Shown one piece after another: positions 33,201-36,708 of a stretch of 36,708 nucleotides of DNA. Source of the DNA: a virus; the IMG/VR virus record IMGVR_UViG_3300044624_002824, positions 1 through 36,708 of that record; one strand, written 5' to 3'. The position numbers and the translations under genes were made by a program. Under the pieces are notes generated by a model, which was not told the origin of the DNA, ran no database searches, and saw only the letters and a program-made list of their open reading frames with translations. Positions within the stretch are counted from its first letter, which is position 1. Every line of letters begins with the position of its first letter.

Positions 33201-33329
33201 AAGAGGATGCTAAATTATCTTCAAGAGAATTTTGGCGACAAGGAGAAGACGATTATCCAGGAAGAGGTTCAAAGCTCTTTTGATGAAGAATTCTCGAAAT
33301 ATGAAGGAAAAATAAAGACCGTACTTTGA
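30285..33329 (+). CDS. gp20: Portal protein (gp20-like) containing an in-frame intein
   Basis: The 1014-residue frame is a 679-residue portal interrupted by a 335-residue intein. Extein residues 1-79 end with YTAYERFSRYSDY and continue after the intein with CEMIAYPVLGKALQIYADES, which is the conserved clip and stem-entry pattern of T4-like portals ('..Y.E...YPE...ALDIYADE'). Further portal motifs include 'LFDNTLQLNG', 'HFRLDGDDLFHPWGQSILEAARRPW' (in two parts) and the 'IQKNLFAALGIPKAFL' region. A Gly/Met/Pro-rich stretch (32723-32900) precedes an acidic, Gln/Glu-rich C-terminal extension. The portal forms the dodecameric channel through which DNA enters. Excision of the intein would be needed for assembly. 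Confidence 0.9.
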   Translation: MPPTNKESAIEKQLGDDSPLKKLIKIFRTNTVVKHHFQGNGSKKPVGVASMFFKDTLAWNSNVVPGYTAYERFSRYSDYCLTGDTKIASTNESGWIYLKDIVENFNSGKIFHVFAIDPKTNKVVVSPVSAARKTKDAEIWEVLLDNGEIIRGTNDHRIMMRDGSYKQIDQLVESDALMPFVRREYDQRGDGKTRGYYRKIKNVDGTSRSEHVLAAENYFNTKISGNYHQLVVHHKNFKRNDNGIENLEIMTSENHNKLHCDLNNRRFSIPENREKQSSIAKSRWSSDGDLRLNLSIMLRKRKKTQGWKDSCQRLVDMNKSDNHPAKKFDIQKMYNSYRKEDSMVGLASKINLSPQTITRNLKKNGYSSWKEFKEKYTNHKVVSVTKTNIIEAVYDITVDNHHNFAIHNACFVHNCEMIAYPVLGKALQIYADESTQKDEDGNIVKATSESKIVEDLLQDLFDNTLQLNGKRIYKIARDLCKYGDRVDLIDITTDNGVVNLIQMPVNEVEREEGFDKNEPQAVRYKWNTRNSNQEIPNAFVCHFRLDGDDLFHPWGQSILEAARRPWRQLILLEDAMMVYRITRSAERRAYYFDVQGIAPDNVEEAMNNVNIQLKKKKVVNEEGKIDLRYGATLDMSEDYIIPVRGNDSGTRIETLPGGQNIGDIEDIEFIQKNLFAALGIPKAFLTYDEGIGAKQVLTMEDVRFARTIAKVQEAIIAELVKVAMIHLYIKGIRGKDLISFKIKMTNPSTVAEMQKNELWRGRMDLVQAAGQGVFDTTFIYKHFLKLSDDAIDTIRKGQIQDKIFQAKLLALENSGGGLAGGAMGGMGGGMPGMGGGMPGMDAMGGMPGMPPLGGAPGGAPPNVSGMPTMPEGFNPEVASNGITGGGKDLTRRSANERVLTARGGDESNINTFEDIGSDIQSDLGLDTMKRNVTSPMGTNEALDYFLKSVYGTSRKLNEDQNYTVGGPHNIDHKRMLNYLQENFGDKEKTIIQEEVQSSFDEEFSKYEGKIKTVL
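30522..31526 (+). mobile_element. Intein with HNH homing endonuclease in the portal gene
   Basis: The insert starts with Cys1 (CLTGDTKIAS, block A) and ends HNACFVHN, followed by the +1 Cys of the C-extein; block F is YDITVDNHHNFAIH. Block B is RGTNDHRI (Thr74, His77). All splicing residues (Cys1, penultimate His334, Asn335, Cys+1) are present, so self-splicing is expected. The middle contains an HNH-type motif at residues about 151-180 (LVVHHKNFKRNDNGIENLE then SENHNKLH) and a helix-turn-helix at 262-296 (GLASKINLSPQTITRNL) typical of NUMOD/IENR DNA-binding tails. Length 335 aa, normal for an intein with an endonuclease. The element inserts at a conserved portal position, a common preference. 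Confidence 0.93.
32723..32900 (+). repeat. Gly/Met/Pro-rich low-complexity repeat in portal C-region
   Basis: About 60 codons encode a string of Gly, Met and Pro (two copies of GGGMPGM, then MGGMPGMPPLGGAPGGAPP). The DNA is locally G+C-rich (ggcggaatg units) against an AT-rich gene. The segment is likely flexible and sits between the portal core and the C-terminal extension. Reading-frame integrity is kept. Tandem nature makes it a likely place for length variation. Confidence 0.85.
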
Positions 33330-33376
33330 TCTGGAAATATATATCTTTGTCTTGTCGAAAAGAGGAACAATCCTAG

Positions 33377-34216
33377 ATGGCGCTTAAACATAATAAGAAG
33401 AAGAATTCTCTGATCGTTTACGAGCAGATGCTCACACTCGCCGCACGCTTGGCGGCGAACAAAAAGACTGATGAATTCGACTTCATACTAGAAGTCATCA
33501 AATCTTCTTTTGGGCCAAACAAAGCAATTGGCAAAGAGAAGCGAATCTTTCAAAGTATAACAGAATCTACACTACTGAAAGATTCGGATGCAGAAAACCT
33601 AATTGCCGAATGTCTAAAAGAGTATTCTCTTATTGATCAAGAAAAACTGGAACTTGAAAAGGTTTCACTAATCAACAGAATCTCTAAACAAATTGGTGAG
33701 GGTCTTTTTAGTATTCCGGTTAAGGATTACAAACTTTTTGCATCTACGCAGATTTTTTTCAATGAAAATATCAACGGATTCAAGAATTCTGAACCTCTGG
33801 AAAGACTAAAGCTAAAAAAGGTTTTGAAAGAAAACTTGGCATTTGTTGAGCCAAAAGAAGACAATACTAAAATCGACAATGTCACGTACAAGATTTTAGT
33901 GAACAGCTTCAATAAAAAGTATGGCCCATCGATCAACGAGAATCAGAGAGAGATTTTGAAGGCATGGACCAAATCTCTGATCACTGAAGATAAATCAGAA
34001 GTAAAGAATGTTCTTTCTGAAAAAATTGAGATTGTAAAACGAGAAGTTTCTCGGGCTCTCAATGTTAAATCAAAAAAAGTGACTGACTACTACGAACTTC
34101 TCGTCGAGGCAAAGCAAGTGCTAGGACAAAAAGTAGTCGAAGACAGTGTCATTACTGAAGATTTTGTTTACGAAGTGATGAGGTTTTGTGATCTTGTCGA
34201 GGATCTTAAAGAATGA
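33377..34216 (+). CDS. Hypothetical helical head-region protein, 279 aa
   Basis: Not recognised. All-helical, Lys/Glu-rich; N-terminus ALKHNKKKNSLIVYEQML, then 'LAARLAANKKTDEFDFILEVI', a middle of amphipathic helices and a 'SKKVTDYYELLVEAKQVLG' helix near the end. In T4 the genes after gp20 are the prohead core components gp67 and gp68, then protease and scaffold. The location and helical charged nature suit a core protein, but no motif shows it. AGAGGA lies 10 bases before ATG 33377; the stop overlaps the next gene by 4 bases (ATGA). Confidence 0.6.
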   Translation: MALKHNKKKNSLIVYEQMLTLAARLAANKKTDEFDFILEVIKSSFGPNKAIGKEKRIFQSITESTLLKDSDAENLIAECLKEYSLIDQEKLELEKVSLINRISKQIGEGLFSIPVKDYKLFASTQIFFNENINGFKNSEPLERLKLKKVLKENLAFVEPKEDNTKIDNVTYKILVNSFNKKYGPSINENQREILKAWTKSLITEDKSEVKNVLSEKIEIVKREVSRALNVKSKKVTDYYELLVEAKQVLGQKVVEDSVITEDFVYEVMRFCDLVEDLKE

Positions 34217-36708
34217 AAAGCAAGAAAATTGAAGAAGCTTCTGTTACCGCCGCCGTAACTGGATTTTTGGGTGATTTGAAGTCTGCCGCCAGCAAGAAAA
34301 ACTTGGACGAGAAGTTTAATATCTTCTTTTCTAACATCATCAAAGAAGCAAAGCTTCACGATGAATCGGATTCTAATGACAGAGAGTCCGTGGATTTTGA
34401 CACTCGAAATCCGAGACCGAAGTCTGATAAAGACGAAAACGAGACGGCCGGAGTTTCAGTTCGAAAGCCAGAGAAAGAGAAGCAGAGCCTTAATCGAGCG
34501 ATGGTTTCTACTGAGGAGATGAATGCAAAAATCAGAAGCTTGCTTCTTTCGAAGATGTCTTCTGATGATGCTTTCAAGACCGAGTACGAAGGGCTTCTTT
34601 CTCGTTTCAAGAAAGATCCAAACGATGAACAAGCAGAGGATGCTCTAAGAAAAATTCGACAAGACTTAGCTTCTGAAGTTAAAGCTCGTTCGAATGTTGT
34701 TGTTCCTCGTTCTGCTGCCTCTGCCGCTTCGTCGGAAGAGAAAGTTAAAACCTTGGTCTCGAAGATCTTCAATAAAGTTCTTCAGAGTGCGGCAGAAGGA
34801 AAAGCTCCATCTCAAGAGATGGTTTCTTTCGCACGAGACATTTTGAATATTGATCTTCGACCTTCGCAGAAAGTATTTCAAAGTTTTCAAAAACTTGCAA
34901 AATCTGGAGTCGCAACTGTTTCGGATGAAGATGTTTCTAAATTTGTCGAAAAAGCGATGGCAAATCCCAATTCCAAGCTTGAAGAGTTTGCAAAAACTCG
35001 TCTTGGCGGATATCCGTCCAAGATTGTCGACAAAGTCGAAGATGTTGCAAATAAAGAAAACGTGCCTGGTGAAGCAGATGGTGGCATCGGTGGCCAGATC
35101 AAGAAATTGATGATTGCCGATCCAGAGTATGTCAAGCAACGGCAGATTCTCCAGCGTTCCGCTGCATCGGGAGATCGCAAAGCTCAACATGAACTAACAA
35201 AGCTGAATGCAGACTTTGAGAAGAATCTAATTCCTCAACTGAAAGACGTAATCGTTGGTCGAGCCAATTCTTCTAACACAAGTGTTGGAAATGCAATTCA
35301 ACATCTTCCAGTTGAACTTGCTACTAAGCTTTACAATTATTTCTCGAAAAATCAGAAGGAAGTTGAGCGTGCACAAGACGAAGAGAGAAAGCCGCTACTT
35401 GGATCTCAAAGTAAGTTTGACGCTCCAGGAAGGCCGAACCTTTCCTTTGACCCCAACGCTGAAGAACGAGACGAAGAGGATGAAGACTCAATTTTGAACA
35501 AGCCTGAGAAGACGAGGATTTCTCGTGAATTCAAGGGAAGCAAAGACAAATTTGAGAGAGATGTAAGAACAAAAGTCAAGTCGAGAATGGGTTCGATGCT
35601 TTCTGACGATGACGATGAAGAAGAAGATCTTCCTGGCGGACCAGATTATCAGATAGATCCTGATTATCTTCCAAGAGCGAAGGACGTTTGGAAGAGATTT
35701 ATCGATCCAGATTCTACAGATAAGAAATCAATTTCGAGACAATTGATTGATACTCTTTCTAAGAATTTGTCGAAGGGTGACACAAACTTTGCGGCCATTC
35801 ACAGAAAAGCGGCTCAACAGGCCAGGGCAGCTTTGGATGATGCTGAATCTGATCATTATGATGTACTTCGCAAGTTGGGAGAAATCAAATCTTTTGAGGC
35901 ACAGAGGGGCGGCCTGCGCCCCGATCAGGCAAAACAAAAAGAGCAGTTGATCAGCAAAGCTAGAGAGCTTAATACGCAGCTATCAAAACTTCGAGAAGAA
36001 AGCAAGAAAGCTGAAATTGAATTGAAATTGGTTGCAAAGAATCCGATCACCAGAAATGTGCCAAATCCTCAGATTTCGAAGCCTCCAATGAGTCCTCAAG
36101 ATGTTTCGAGACTGCTCAGAAAGATGGTATCTAGAGATAAAACTGTTCTTCCTGGAACTCAAGGAGATGTGAACGGATTCAAGAGTCTAGAAGACATGCA
36201 AGATTTGTCTGATGAGGAAAGGTTAGCTGCGAGAAAAATCTTGTATATGATTGGGCCAGATCGTCTAAAATACGAAAAGCCAGGAACGAAAGCTCTAGCA
36301 GCATCCGATTTGTCAGCTTCTAGATTTTTAGAACCAGCTATTGACGACTACTCCAAAGAAAAAGCGGAAAACGAGCTTCTGAATACTCCAGAAGAGAAAC
36401 GAGAGTTCGAAGAACGTAGAAGAAGAAATAAAGAGCGTCTTGACGCACAAAGCAAATCCCCAAAATCTTCGATGTTTTCCCCAGAGGAAGCGGAGCGAGA
36501 AGAGGAAGAGTCTATCAAGAGGAAATCAGATCTTGCAGATAAGACAAAATCTCGACTTGCAGATTTGAAAGACGAAAAGAAAAAGCATGTCGATGCTATT
36601 GGTGGTAATCCGAAAGATTTGCTAGCAAAGAATCAAGAAGAGGTGGACTCTGTTGATGATTCAGACAAAAATGACGAACTTGCATCTTTCAAGAAACATG
36701 TAGCAAGA
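34213..36708 (+). CDS. Very large charged helical protein, open at the window end (832+ aa), possible scaffold/core
   Basis: An open frame runs from ATG 34213 to the last base with no stop: 832 codons visible, C-terminus beyond the window. The first residues are MKSKKIEEASVTAAVTGFLG. It is extremely rich in Lys, Glu, Asp, Ser and Arg, with long predicted helices and several acidic runs (EERDEEDEDS; SDDDDEEEDL) and few aromatic residues. No domain is recognised. The charge pattern and position behind portal and a small helical gene point to a prohead scaffold/core or a packaged internal protein. The other frames of this segment hold antisense frames that look like shadows. Start chosen by the ATGA overlap with the preceding stop. 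Confidence 0.75.
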   Translation, partial: MKSKKIEEASVTAAVTGFLGDLKSAASKKNLDEKFNIFFSNIIKEAKLHDESDSNDRESVDFDTRNPRPKSDKDENETAGVSVRKPEKEKQSLNRAMVSTEEMNAKIRSLLLSKMSSDDAFKTEYEGLLSRFKKDPNDEQAEDALRKIRQDLASEVKARSNVVVPRSAASAASSEEKVKTLVSKIFNKVLQSAAEGKAPSQEMVSFARDILNIDLRPSQKVFQSFQKLAKSGVATVSDEDVSKFVEKAMANPNSKLEEFAKTRLGGYPSKIVDKVEDVANKENVPGEADGGIGGQIKKLMIADPEYVKQRQILQRSAASGDRKAQHELTKLNADFEKNLIPQLKDVIVGRANSSNTSVGNAIQHLPVELATKLYNYFSKNQKEVERAQDEERKPLLGSQSKFDAPGRPNLSFDPNAEERDEEDEDSILNKPEKTRISREFKGSKDKFERDVRTKVKSRMGSMLSDDDDEEEDLPGGPDYQIDPDYLPRAKDVWKRFIDPDSTDKKSISRQLIDTLSKNLSKGDTNFAAIHRKAAQQARAALDDAESDHYDVLRKLGEIKSFEAQRGGLRPDQAKQKEQLISKARELNTQLSKLREESKKAEIELKLVAKNPITRNVPNPQISKPPMSPQDVSRLLRKMVSRDKTVLPGTQGDVNGFKSLEDMQDLSDEERLAARKILYMIGPDRLKYEKPGTKALAASDLSASRFLEPAIDDYSKEKAENELLNTPEEKREFEERRRRNKERLDAQSKSPKSSMFSPEEAEREEEESIKRKSDLADKTKSRLADLKDEKKKHVDAIGGNPKDLLAKNQEEVDSVDDSDKNDELASFKKHVAR

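Noticed and set aside
34356-35190. Several minus-strand frames (e.g. 34356-34772, 34666-35190, 34887-35180)
   Set aside because: They lie opposite the continuous plus-strand frame from 34213, whose AAG/GAA/TCT-rich codons rarely create antisense stops.
1-36708. tRNA genes, CRISPR array, integrase or attachment site
   Set aside because: Gaps between genes are too short (maximum about 50 bases) for tRNA genes, and no direct-repeat/spacer pattern or integrase motif was seen.
1-36708. Rho-independent terminators
   Set aside because: The short gaps (19563-19612, 28136-28164, 33330-33376) were checked and contain no convincing GC-rich hairpin followed by a T-run.

Overview
The window is a contiguous late-gene segment of a large contractile-tailed (myovirus) phage distantly related to T4. 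Homologues or strong candidates of T4 gp55 (late sigma), gp5 (hub/spike), gp25 and gp6 (baseplate wedge), gp61 (primase), gp47/gp46 (Mre11/Rad50), gp17 (large terminase) and gp20 (portal) are recognisable from motifs. Every gene lies on the + strand, most are separated by 0-20 bases or overlap by 4 bases (ATGA), and the DNA is AT-rich by eye. I see no tRNA, rRNA, CRISPR array or integrase. The host cannot be deduced from the sequence. Sequence divergence, the large low-complexity adhesin-like genes and the gene order suggest an environmental, possibly jumbo, 'far T4' phage.

Layout. (1) 1-1357: tail of a sugar-metabolism block (a PfkB/HldE-type kinase interrupted by an in-frame TGA, then a cupin) followed by small unknown genes. 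(2) 1359-3005: a membrane-anchored coiled-coil protein, a gp55-like sigma factor and two small helical proteins. (3) 2986-8696: baseplate hub and wedge, with a gp5-like OB-fold protein carrying an SGNH hydrolase instead of lysozyme, a separately encoded spike, gp25, gp6 and a DNRLRE-type protein. (4) 8693-22429: about 14 kb of structural genes, namely a 1354-residue LamG protein, three Fn3-type proteins in a row, a conserved virion protein and three related surface proteins, with a free-standing TnsA-like endonuclease gene inserted between the first two. (5) 22437-26959: a replication/recombination island with a RuvC-like resolvase, a primase and a single-chain Mre11-Rad50 fusion. (6) 26961-36708: packaging and head genes, namely small unknowns, terminase large subunit, an intein-containing portal, an unknown gene and an 832-residue charged protein that runs off the window.

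How they work together (inference from T4): the sigma factor would direct late transcription; the recombination island would process replicating DNA and branched intermediates before packaging; terminase and portal fill the head; the hub, wedge and adhesin genes build the baseplate and host-contact surface.

Most notable: the SGNH hydrolase in the gp5 position with the spike on its own gene; the fused Mre11-Rad50; the terminase with a lambda-like displaced Walker A lysine; and two independent selfish nucleases (an HNH intein in the portal and a zinc-ribbon/NUMOD3/PD-(D/E)XK endonuclease among surface genes).
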